Assembly: GCF_001625215.2 (NCBI RefSeq)
Contig: NC_030387.2
Location: 35,239,606-35,303,605, forward strand
DNA: 64,000 bases
Direction: 5' to 3'
From: Daucus carota subsp. sativus
Lineage: Eukaryota; Streptophyta; Magnoliopsida; Apiales; Apiaceae
Under the pieces are notes generated by a model, which saw nothing but the letters and a program-made list of their open reading frames with translations, ran no database searches and had not been told where the DNA came from. A program made the translations under genes and the position numbers. Below are positions 20,656-30,945 of this stretch, piece by piece. Positions within the stretch are counted from its first letter, which is position 1. Each line of letters opens with the position of its first letter.

Positions 20656-23026
20656 TTATTGACCACGATGTCGACCATTTTTGGCTTTTCTTGTATCTAC
20701 AGCCGTCGACTGATGCGAATCACACACCTGCGTCTTAAACTTACACCCGAACTTCCTCGCAAACGATCTCTTCCCACTCCCTCCCTCTGGTATTTTCTCA
20801 ATCGCTTTTTTCATCGTTGAACACTCACGCTCCAGCTCCTGGACACGTGTCCTCATACTATCCATGTCCACGCGCATCACCTCGTTTTCTCTCACTGTCT
20901 CTCTCCACGTCACGTTCCTCACTTCATTTTCTTCGCGACTCCCACCGTTCCTCAGCCTCCCGCCGCCCCGTGCCGGAGATATCTCCACGATCGCGTGCCG
21001 GAGCTGAAGCTGCTCGAAGAATAGTACTTGAACTATTGCTCGTAAAGGAAGACGCTCGTTTTGTGCCGCGTGTGTGCACGCTTCTAAGGTTAGTTTCTCG
21101 CAGTCCATTACTCCGCTTATCTTCTCTCTCTCCGCTTCCGATAGCCATGGATGCGCCTGTAAAAAAATGCAAAAATAAGTACGTATAATAAAATCTCGAT
21201 CAATAAATAAATTCGATGAAATATATGTATTTTGATCTCAAATATAGACTCTGGTAAATGAATAATCTCGATTCACAATTACAATCTTTATCGATACTCT
21301 ATTTAAATACGCTAAAACCTACTGCTATCATATATTCATATAGTTTAACTGTACAAAACAAAGTGAATTCTGTAAATATATATACACAATTAGTAATTAA
21401 TAGCTCTGTAATTTCACTATAAAACAGTAAATGAATATATAGGTATAATTTTGGGAGATAATGGACTTACTTTGAGATAAACGTCAACCGCTCTGTATAG
21501 ACCGTCATCATACAGCCTGGCTTGATGAGGTAAAGTTATGGCAAATTTGTAAAATTTATCTTGTTTGAGATTAGCATCAGATGCAATTTCCGATAAGTAA
21601 CCGTCGATCAGTTTCCCGACGAGCATCAATTCTGACGGTGTTATGTTTTCGTTGTCTTGTTCGTCCTCGTTTCGTGTCATTGAGATTTCAAGTTCATCCA
21701 GAAAGTAACCTAATATCCTTTCCACACAGTCGACATCGTATAGCGTTTCGTTGAGGTACGAGTAGCTCGGTATGAGAAGATCGTCTAGTGTGGCTTGTTC
21801 GAGTTGTGATCCGATCTTCTTCTCCAATGCGTCGCGATAAGTCTCAGCAATGTTCAATATATTTGCTGTTCTCAGTAGTCCGAATAAAAATTTAATTGCG
21901 GAGGTTGAAGATGCGAGCCTCTTTTCGTGTGGGAGATTCGAGATTATTGTTTCAAGAAGCTCTCGTTGTTCATCTTGTGATGGAGGTAATGAAGTAGACG
22001 ACGATTGCTTCCAATTTGAACGAGATATGCCTGGAATGTACCTCTGCGCATAAGCGATTAAGCAACCTTCAATTAGATCTGGACTGGTGTGATCTCGAGC
22101 TCTCAAGGCGGAAATTAATCGCTTAAACAGAGGCAAACCGAGATCGCCAAGCTCATCGAACCACGTATTGCTTGTCCTTCGTCTTCCTGTACCAGAATCT
22201 GTTTGCGAAGCTGAGGCTGGTTCGTTTACTGGCCAGCCAAAAAGTGACGGATCTGTAGTAGAAGCTCTTTTAGCAACAGATTCCAGGCATCTATTAACAA
22301 TGCCTAGTTTCTCAGCTTGAGGCATTATCATCTTGCATGATTTCAGCGTCTTGATGGAGTCTTTTAGGCTCTTGAGAACAGATTGGGAGAGAAATCTCTC
22401 TGTTCTCGATATGAGATTGTCTTCAGAGTACTCGTCTGTCATTTCTAAGAACTCCGCAGCGCATCGGAGAGGAGCCACGTTCAAGGTAGTCAACTCGATT
22501 TTGACTCCGTAACAGAATTTGGCCGCAATCTCAAATGTATCCGAGCCTCCCGGGAAATCCGGGAGAATTATACTGCAGTACTCCAGACCTTCTTCTTCGA
22601 CAATCTCTGAACGATGTTCGTCGTTATCGTCCTCATCTTCGCCTAATTTTTGGAGTCTACTATTACTTGGATTATTCTCCTGATCTGTTATCAGCTGGTG
22701 AAGTTTCCTACTTCTAGACATTAGAGGGAACTGCAGAAAAAAAAAATCAATACATTCAACATTCTAGATTATAATATCGAAAATTCGAGTGGCTGAAACT
22801 CAGACCGACCTTATGGAGATGAAAGGCCATGTCGTCGACTTCGATAACAACGTCGCTGGGTAAGCCGGTGGTACAAAACCTGAACACACACAAGACAAGA
22901 AGCAAAAACATCAACAATATGCAGGTGAACTTAAAGATTAGCTGAAGAATGCAAAATTGTATTATACTAAAAGCCCAACTTTACACACCATGCTTGCCCT
23001 TTAGAGCTGGGCTTGTCAGTAGCCAT
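20656..23026 (-). CDS. NPH3/RPT2-family BTB-POZ protein
   Basis: Four exons: 23026-22989, 22879-22810, 22730-21471 and 21156-20656, giving 622 residues. The start MATDKPSSKGQAW joins FCTTGLPSDVVIEVDDMAFH, the family's BTB opening, then FPLMSRSRKLHQLIT and LPDFPGGSDTFEIAAKFCYG. The NPH3 domain follows (TWFDELGDLGLPLFKRLI near residue 226 through AHPWLSEAEREKISGVMDCE and NERLPLRAIVQVLFFEQLQL). A coiled coil lies at about 540-575 (ELERECSTMKKAIEKI) before a basic tail. The family forms substrate adaptors for CUL3 ubiquitin ligases at the plasma membrane, in phototropism and organ development. An acidic insert (LGEDEDDNDEHRSEI) interrupts the BTB domain, which is unusual but seen in some members. 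From memory it is closest to the At5g66560 type; the exact orthologue is not certain. Confidence 0.93.
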
Positions 23027-23461
23027 TATCTTTCAACAAACTGTGGAGACAAACTCAAGAGAGAAGCAGAGAGCACTAACAAAGATACACCATTATTAAA
23101 GCAACAGAAGAAAAGAACAAATTTAAGTGATGAGTACAGGGTAAATGAAGAGCAGTTGAGAATATATAATGGGTAAGATATATACAAGTGAGAAGAGACA
23201 AGGTGGGGTTTGAACAGAGTCGAAAGAATGGATCAAAATTAGAGTAGAGTTTCCGCGAATTCTCTCTCTTTTTTGAATCTTCCTCCCCTTTCTCACTTGC
23301 TCTTTCTGGAGATGTTATTATTAGAAAGTGATGACTTTGAATTTTCTGCTGTTTTTATGGACTCTTCTTGACATTAACGATCCCCTCATTGTCATCAGAG
23401 AAACTAACTATTGCTTTCCAACTGGTTTTATTGCTTTTATGGATTTTTATTTTATTTTATA

Positions 23462-23721
23462 CTCCCTCCGTTTCAATTTACATGTCCACTTTCAAAAAAA
23501 AAATTTGTTTCAAATTACTTGTCCACTTACACTTTCAATGCAAAATCATATTTCCAAAGTCAATTTTCCTCCACATATCTCTTATTTATATTTCCTAGAT
23601 CAATCTCACACCACATATTATGCTCATTTAATGCAATTAATTTGTGAACAACTACTTTTCTTCACTTTTCTTAAACTGTGTGATTTTTTTAAAGTGGACA
23701 TCTAATTTGAAACGGAGGTAG
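23462..23721. mobile_element. Stowaway-type MITE, 260 bp
   Basis: The left end CTCCCTCCGTTTCAATTTAC and the inverted right end ...TTGAAACGGAGGTAG are flanked by TA. Subterminal ATGTCCACTTT and AAAGTGGACAT also pair. The overlapping open frames (23328-23705 and shorter ones) are artefacts of this element. It lies upstream of the NPH3-like gene, within about 450 bp of its start. Confidence 0.85.
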
Positions 23722-23723
23722 TA

Positions 23724-24139
23724 TTATTACGAGACGAAAGTATGTCACAGATAGAGAACGGGAAAAAATTGTTATCGATTATTTATTTATTTATTTATGG
23801 TACACTGAATATCATCTTAGGTATTAGATTAATAACCAGTGGACATGTTATTTGGTTCCCGAGTTACTTGAAATCAGTTACATTGTCAAAAATGATATCT
23901 CACCTATTGTAACAGAGGAAAACGACACGAAATCATGCAACCGTTAGAGAGATCTCTCCTTGCAATATTTTAATTGAATTTTAATAATTCTGTAACAAAT
24001 TTGACAGGGATGAGTTGTTGTATCTTGAAAAAAATCACTATAATTCGACAGATAATGGCATTAGTTGTGTGGGGTTGTTTTCGTTTAGAATTTTGTAACT
24101 AAATTAAATTATTATCGGAGTTGTTATCTTAGGTAATTC
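23724..24139. other. Intergenic, nothing recognised
   Basis: No gene or repeat boundary was identified. Confidence 0.4.
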
Positions 24140-25899
24140 AGCTGTCCATCCTTAGAGCATCCAAGGCTCCTTACTTGAAAAATATGCCAGGTGGAACAAA
24201 ACAGGGATTTATCTTCCTAATTGCAATTCCATTGAGATAATCCTGATCAAAAAAATTTAGTATATTTAAGAATGGAGCTCCTTGAAGCGCCTTGCCAGCG
24301 CCCGTAAGCCAGCAGCGCTCTAGAGCGCCTTGCCAGCGCCTTTGGAGCACCTTGCCAGCGCCCTTGGAGCACCTTGCCCTATTTTTGTACCATATCGATT
24401 ACAATACGTTATAATGTTATGAATGTAAGGAATGACTTGGTTTATGAGTTTGTAAATATAAACCAGGTTGGCGCCACCCCGTCGCTCCCCGGCGCTTAGG
24501 CGCCACCCCGTCGCCGGTGCAATTCTATTTTCTTTGAACTATTTTTGTACCACATCGAGAACATAATGATATATTCTCATGAATATAATCGGTGATATAA
24601 TTATTAGAGAAAATGGGTAACCCCTGTCGCCGTGGTGCAAGCCCCACCCCTGTCGCCAATTCAAATCTTATTTCCCCACAACCACCTTTGTACCACATCG
24701 AGAAGATGATAATATATTCTCAGGAATATAAGCAAGAGCTTAGCTATTAAGTTAAGAATATATTAGTCGAGGCAGGCGCCGCCCTGTCTCCAACCCCGAG
24801 GCGCCGCCCTGGCGCCCACTCAAATGTTATTTTCTTAAACCAATTTCTTCGTACCACATCGAGAAGGAGTAAAAGGAGGGTCACTCCTTTCCTTATATAT
24901 ACACAACACATGCTAGCTTATTCTAATTAGGAAGCGCCGCTGCTAAATTTGATATGTCTACTTATTAATTCCTAATTTGTGATTTATTTTTATAGTTTGT
25001 TAGCTCAGTTATTAGGCTAGATGTAATTATAGTAGTAATATCGGCGTGACTTATGATTAATATATGTGTGAACATTTTAGGGTATGAAGTTGTAGACTCG
25101 AGAACGTTGTGCACTGTAAGTATATACTGTACCCTTCACTGTGATATTTTATGATGTTTTGGTGAACATTTTATTGATGATTTTCTTATCAGAATTGAGT
25201 ATTCTTACATTTGTTTTGTGTGTTATGCTTCCTTTGGGAAGTAAAGTGTGATACCTCCTTCGGGAAGGAAAGCTAAACCAATTGTTTAGCTGGCCGGGAT
25301 CCCAACTTGATGAACGTGTGAACTTTTGAACGTGTTTGAATACTCATACTTATCTTGATGTGTGAAACTGTTTTGATGACTCCGATGAAATATTGATTTG
25401 GTACACCAAAGTTTTGTGAATAAAACTCAGTTGAATCATACGTATATGCTTACTGAGCTTTATAAGCTCATTTCTTTTTATGTACTAACTTTGCAGGGAA
25501 GAATTTTGGAGAAGGATATTAAGGATAATGCTAGGTGAAGAGTGTGAGCTGTTAAGTATCCAATAGTCAAGAGAAATATTCAGGGAAATGTTCAAGGTTG
25601 GTCTCAGATAGAATTGTGTAATTGAGATTCAGTTGTAAACTATAGTTGTAGTAGATTAATAGTGATTCTTCTTATCGAAGTTGATCTGATAACGGTAGTA
25701 GTTGATTCTAATTTCAATAATGTAACTTGGATGCGATCCTGTTGTTTTAGTGGGTTAAAATGTTCTCTTTTAAATATTTTATTAATGCTTTCAGGTTTTA
25801 AATTATTTGGTTTTCAGAAATACAGTTTTTTAAAAGTGTTTTAAAAGATTTTGTGTGGTGACGTCAGGATCCAGGCCCCCGGATTCTTGGGGCGTCACA
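24140..25899 (+). mobile_element. LTR-like fossil with tandem promoter-like repeats
   Basis: The left part holds four degenerate tandem units of 143-161 bp. Each contains TACCACATCGAGAA or a variant (24388, 24548, 24691, 24852) and a GC-rich GGCGCCACCCCGTCGCC-like block. After the last unit comes a TATA box (24893-24901). Further on are CCTTCGGGAAGGAAAG, GCTGGCCGGGATCC, ACTGAGCTTTATAAGCTC before a GCAGG, and a right end GGATCCAGGCCCCCGGATTC then GGGGCGTCACA. These words are typical of long terminal repeats of plant LTR retroelements. No gag or pol coding remains, so it is a solo terminal repeat or a large non-coding derivative. Both boundaries are approximate. It looks old and broken. Confidence 0.4.
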
Positions 25900-26060
25900 C
25901 CATTTGTTTCACAATACATGTCCACCATAGAGAAAAAATTTGTTTCAAAAAAATATTTCTACATCAACTTTCAATTTAGGTTTATATCTTCAAAATAAAC
26001 TTTCTTTCACATATTTCTAATTTCTAATCTAGAAATTAGAAATCCTAATCAAGGGTGGAG
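25900..26060. mobile_element. Degenerate Stowaway fragment
   Basis: TTGTTTCACAATACATGTCC followed by AATTTGTTTCAAA resembles the left part of the Stowaway element at 23462-23721. Its outer end is missing at the border with the LTR-like fossil. Only a fragment can be recognised. Confidence 0.4.
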
Positions 26061-26250
26061 TATTATTGAAAAAACACGAATAAAATAAAAAAAAGAATTG
26101 ATTTGGGATTTTTCGAAAAACGATGGAACTCCCCACGACGGATTAGAAAAGAGGAAGAGGATGAAAGGTCTGTTTTTTTAGGGTTAAAAATATATTTATA
26201 AGTTGGGTTTATTCTTCAACCACAAGCTTGAAAAAGTTTATTAATCAGAT

Positions 26251-26795
26251 TAGATTTGGCAAACAGTTCGTGTCGTGTACTTTCGTGTACTGAACCCTAA
26301 ACCCGAACCCGAACTGTTTGGGTTTCGTGTACCAATTCTGGAAAACGTACACGAACCGAATTATTTCGTGTCAACACGAACCGTACATGTTAAGTACACG
26401 AAAATTTCGTGTACCTTCCTTGTATCACAAATAGTCCGGATGAAATATACACGAAATACACATTTGTACACGAAAGTACACGAATTTCACAATAAATTTA
26501 TTATTTTTACAATTTTTCTGTGACAAACAATAGATTAGACATATAATAAATTCATAAGATAACAAAACTGAAATTGATTAAAGAATATATATAAATAAGT
26601 ATAATATATTTTTTTAATTTATATTTATTTATTTAGTTCGTGTACTTTCGTGTCGTTCGTGTACTTATATTAAAAACCGAACCCGACACTAATAGTAACG
26701 TGTACTTTTCGTGTTCGTGTACTTTCGTGTTCGTGTACCGAATATTGAAAACCAAACCCAAATTTTTCGTGTCGTGTACCGAATTGCCAGGTCCA
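26251..26795. mobile_element. hAT-type miniature element with GTGTACTTTCGTGT array
   Basis: A perfect 8-bp target duplication AATCAGAT flanks it (26243-26250 and 26796-26803). The ends TAGATTTGGCAA and (reverse complement) TGGACCTGGCAA form short terminal inverted repeats. Both subterminal parts are packed with CGTGTAC/GTACACG words in both orientations. An 8-bp duplication with short inverted ends is the hAT signature. The open frame across it is not a gene. Confidence 0.75.
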
Positions 26796-26803
26796 AATCA
26801 GAT

Positions 26804-27631
26804 ATAGACAGGGGTAAGTTAGTAAAAGGTGATTCAGTGTTAAGAGGAAGGTGGTGATTAGTTTGGATCGCATAGACATTGGTGCTAGTGAATCTTAAAT
26901 TAGTTGTTTCTGCTTTTTCTTAAAAGCTGCGTTTGCTGTAAATTCATAAAGGCGTTATGAATTTGCTGTACAGTACTAGTACTGATATAATTGGACCAAT
27001 ATTTGATTAACTAAAACAAATAGGAGAACTAATCGGAGATTATTTAATGTAATGACGGTGAGGTGGTTCCTTGTAAGATGGGGCCATTCCAGTGGGTCCA
27101 GGCGTCCAACGGTGGCTCCATTAAGGTTCATATTCACATGTGTGGTTTGGACACAGTTAAGGTTGCAGCCATTGAAATTTAAATTCACACCTTAAATCAT
27201 CTCAGAGCACTCTGTAAGTGTAGGCTGTAGGTGCTGCTCACCCCGAACGTATGATCGAATTTATGATGAGATTCAAATGGCCAACCATATAATCTATAAA
27301 AATAAAAATATTTATGATCTGCCGATTTGATTTGCTTTCACCAACAAAAAAGGACATGTCGATATCTGATCATAAATGCAAAAACATCAACCATACCCCT
27401 AAAATATTGAATAGCCATACTTAATGCCTTGTCAGGTGTGGTTGGATGTATAGGCTTCCGTGTGTCGTTCATTGTTTTCTAATAACCATGTTCGCAGAGT
27501 TGCAGTAATCTGACCATGTCAGAAATTGGTATTTACCGAACTAGTGAAATTGACAATTAAGAAAGCTTAGTTGCTAGTTTCAAAAAAAGAAAAAAAGAAA
27601 AAAGAAAGCTTAGTTGCTGATCGCGCGTTAT
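26804..27631. other. Intergenic, no gene seen
   Basis: AT-rich. A GAAAGCTTAGTTGCTG word at about 27604 recurs as GAAAGCATAGTTGCTG at about 27855, on either side of the next element. Confidence 0.4.
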
Positions 27632-27639
27632 GTAGATAG

Positions 27640-27851
27640 TAAGGTTGAGTGGATGCGGGTTCGGTGCGGTTTTTGGATAAAATCGGATCGGTTCGGTTTT
27701 CTCCCGGATCGGTTCCTAGCTATAACCGGAACCGAATATTCGGATTCGGGTTCGGTTTTTAAATTTTTGATTTCGATTTCGGTTCAATTTTATACGATAC
27801 GGTTTTTAACGGTTTTGGTTTCAGATTTATTCGGATTTTTGCTCAGCCCTA
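27640..27851. mobile_element. hAT-type miniature element with GGTTCGG array
   Basis: The left end TAAGGTTGAG and (reverse complement) right end TAGGGCTGAG are imperfect inverted repeats. The flanks GTAGATAG (27632-27639) and GTAGAAAG (27852-27859) are an 8-bp duplication with one change. The interior repeats CGGTTCGG, TTCGGTT and AACCGAAT words on both strands. It is non-coding. Confidence 0.65.
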
Positions 27852-27859
27852 GTAGAAAG

Positions 27860-29307
27860 CATAGTTGCTGGTCCCTTGCGCTCCTACTTGATGTGAGCAG
27901 CAACGGAAGAGAACATAATTGCATAGCTGCCTCAGAAAAATTTAAATGCCAATTTAGGACTTAAAGTTATTTTATCCTTTTATTTATCTCATAAATTATT
28001 ATTTAAATACATATTTTTCTAATTTAAAGTCAATAATCACCCGCCGTGATCTAAACTCAAAAATTCTCCCCAACATGCTCATTGTTTAAACTTAACATAT
28101 GGTCTAGAACTTTAGGCCAAAATGACAACTTGTGGGTTTCGGGTAATTGACTAATCATTGAACAAAGAGGATGATGAATCAATAATTTCCCATCAAATGA
28201 CAATTGACAAGGAGGCAAGCTCTAGCTTTAGTGTGTGTGGAGCTAGGAGCCCATAGCTTTTGCTTCTTTCATTTTTAAAAAGTTTGTGCGAATCATTTTT
28301 GTCCTTTACTACTGCACCCTATATGCATAATTGCTTCCACTTGGTTTCATTAACCCTATCCTTAATCACTGCCGCAATCATGTTTAGTACTCCTCGTTTC
28401 GAATAATTAGGGAGCTTCATGGGTTATTAAACAATTAATTTCAACAGTGTAAAAGCCTAAAAGGAATGAAAGGGACATAGCACAAAAAGATGTAGCAGCC
28501 TAGCGTTTAATTCCAAAAGCAAGTAGTACAAAGTGCAAACTAATGCACAATATTGAACTTTTGAATTTACATTATTCATTTATTTTTTTAATTTATATGT
28601 AAAAAGGCATCTCTGCGAAGCAGCATCCAAAGTTTCACTTGACCTCGCTACCTGCACAAGAGACATTCACAAAACGTTATTGCCGAATTTAATCATCCAT
28701 TCGGATTTGACTTGATATGCATGGACACCAGAATATCATGCTTTTTCACCTTCTTTTTGGAACATTTCCTTGGGTTCTATCTACCATTTTGACATTTTGT
28801 TGCTCTCTAAAGTATACTAACCAATTGTAGCACCCATCATTCATTCATTATCCGTTTTTTTCATGAAGGTAACTTTAAACATTTATCACATTGCTCATTG
28901 TTATTCGCAGATTTGTGTTTACAAGAAACAATACTTTATGTATTCGATAATTTAAGATTCGAGCATGTGTTAAGAGATAATATCATTTCCATGACGACAC
29001 TGTGACGCTAATCCTCTCTCATTCATCCCTGTAGTCTAAAAAGGAAAGTGATTCATATAAAATGGGACGGAAGCACTTGATATCAACAAATATTATGTAA
29101 TTATGAAATTTCTTCAGAAATAGGTCTTTATTTTCGTCAAATAAGAGGAGCCAAACATGCTCACGGACTTGACCCTTTTGAGCTTGCTAATTCAATTCAG
29201 GACAGTTAATTTTAACAACTACTTCCCAAGCCAGAGAGATTACAACAGAGTGGTGGAACATAACAATCCGAACCTAAAATTACCAGTTCAAAAATCATCT
29301 TGAAAAA
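27860..29307. other. Intergenic, no gene supported
   Basis: No open frame of protein character was found. The stretch near 28605-28665 reads on the minus strand as a possible short exon (after TTGTGCAG), but no partner was found. Confidence 0.4.
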
Positions 29308-29586
29308 TCAGATATAAAATTTTATAAAACTAATAAACATAATAGATATCAACAAAAATTTCAGGGTACGCCAGGGATCCTCTCCGCTCCTTTCCGGAAA
29401 CATACCAGTAGTAGTCGTGGTAGTGGTGGTGGAAGACGCCGCGGAGGAGGCCGTATCGACTCCGGGCCAAGAGCGGCAGGTGCAATGCTTGCCTTGAGCA
29501 ATGGTCGGGTACAGAGTTTTGAGGTGCTTGCCGCATCCACCCCAGGTGGTCTTGCCACATTGCTTGCAATCCACTTTGTAACACAT
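29308..29586 (-). CDS. Small Cys-rich protein with CxxCGKTTWGGCGxH motif
   Basis: A 92-residue frame starting MCYKVDCKQCGKTTWGGCGK; an ATG seven codons upstream (29607) is less family-like. The conserved part is the first ~50 residues: C2, C7, C10, C18, H21, then HCTCRSWPGV, a likely small metal-binding fold. Short proteins with this MC-x-V-x-C-x-x-CGK-x-(T/S)W-x-GCG-H pattern are widespread in plants and fungi; I know of no assigned role. After it comes a Ser/Thr-rich linker with a threonine run, then a hydrophobic tail (FLLISIMFISFIKFYI) that looks unlike the family. It may reflect a missed intron or a changed end. The core is convincing; the C-terminus is not. Confidence 0.65.
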   Translation of the reverse strand: MCYKVDCKQCGKTTWGGCGKHLKTLYPTIAQGKHCTCRSWPGVDTASSAASSTTTTTTTTGMFPERSGEDPWRTLKFLLISIMFISFIKFYI

Positions 29587-29639
29587 ACTTAATAATGATA
29601 ATTCCAACGACTATTCTTTAATTCTTTGTGTTTTTAGGC

Positions 29640-30930
29640 CTTTGGTGTTACATTTTGTCTTGGGTTTGGAACCTAGTTTTATAGCAGCTTCTGACGCGCA
29701 TTGTGACGATCGTCTTAGTTCAATGTTTGAGAAAACTTCAATGTTAACGCTTTCATTGGTACTTATCCAAGAGTTGAGAAATTATACCAACAACGTGGCT
29801 TACTCATCTTATCATCATTTCGGTTTTATATATGCTCCTTAAACTTTGGGACTTCCGCAAACTTACTACGCTTAACTCGGGCACACAACATTGAAAAATT
29901 ACAATCGTTACATCGAATTTGCTTTTTTCTTGCTAATTGAATGATATTGAATTTGTTATAGTTGTAGATGTTGTCTTATAGACTTTTATATGTACTTAGC
30001 AATGCTATGTTTTTTTAACAAAATGTATTATATGATGTGGTGCAAATGTGCAATGATGCGTTGGACATTGTATATCTATATTGATATCGTGTCGGCTTTT
30101 AAATTTGTTATCATATAATTTAATCGATATTGATCATTTTTATAAAATTTATGTATATTAAAAGTTCGAAGCCGGGAAGATTATTTGGAGTATAAAGTTA
30201 TGATTAACAACAATTTAAGGCGTGCTTATTAAAAAACACAATTTATAATATTATGATGCATCTGAAGTAACGAATCAGCTCATTTGCCTCTTAACTACAT
30301 ATTTGACTGCAGAAAATACCTGCAAAGTATTTTAATTTTTTTTTTGCTAAATCAAAGTATTTTAATTTTTAGTGTCGTCAACAATGAAATTGTGATCACA
30401 ATTGTATCAAATAAAGTTTACTGATTCGTAGATTCCATTTTGCAGCAAGTTGCTATTTTTTCACTCAGGGACCATGCAATGCGGAAAGCTACTTCCATTT
30501 TGTTGTGGAAAGACTGGAAGATCAAATTTGCAAGAGGGATCTGTCATGTACTCTCTAACAGCGCATTGCCTACAAAGCCATCAACCTCTTACAGACTATT
30601 AGTTAAAAGCAACAACTGTAGCATACTCTAATTCTTGAAATCCTTATCACTGGCAACAACAAAAAGTTGAACAAGAACCTACTATAAGTCTGGACATCCT
30701 TATCATTAGCAACAGCATAAACTCCCAACTTAAACAAGAACCTAGTAACTGCACTAAAATCATGGCTATAGCAGCAAGAAGCAGAAGCCCTTGCATTATA
30801 CATTAAAATTCACTCACAAGTTCTGATTGAAGAATAAAACAGGTTCAGAAACAATCTTCCACGAGATATTCCTTGGTAACATAGCCTCATAAGGCTTTGT
30901 AATTTGCCTTGTCTTACAGCACTAATATTT
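29640..30930. other. Intergenic between Cys-rich gene and NASP gene
   Basis: No supported gene. Plus-strand frames at 29642-29842 and 30440-30631 lack recognisable features. A poorly conserved direct repeat (TCCTTATCA...AGCAACA) occurs near 30640 and 30700. The right end probably carries the NASP 3' untranslated region. Confidence 0.4.
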
Positions 30931-30945
30931 CAAGAAAGATATCAA

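Noticed and set aside
20817-21188. Plus-strand frame of 123 codons opposite the NPH3-like gene
   Set aside because: Shadow of the minus-strand last exon, whose frame has clear family motifs.
23328-23705. 125-codon plus-strand frame
   Set aside because: Lies almost wholly in a Stowaway MITE with TA duplication; no protein character.
26275-26879. Frames with repeated RVPI/VHEHESTRTR-like stretches
   Set aside because: They read the CGTGTAC array of an hAT-type miniature element.
28605-28665. Possible short minus-strand exon after TTGTGCAG
   Set aside because: No partner exon, no family resemblance.
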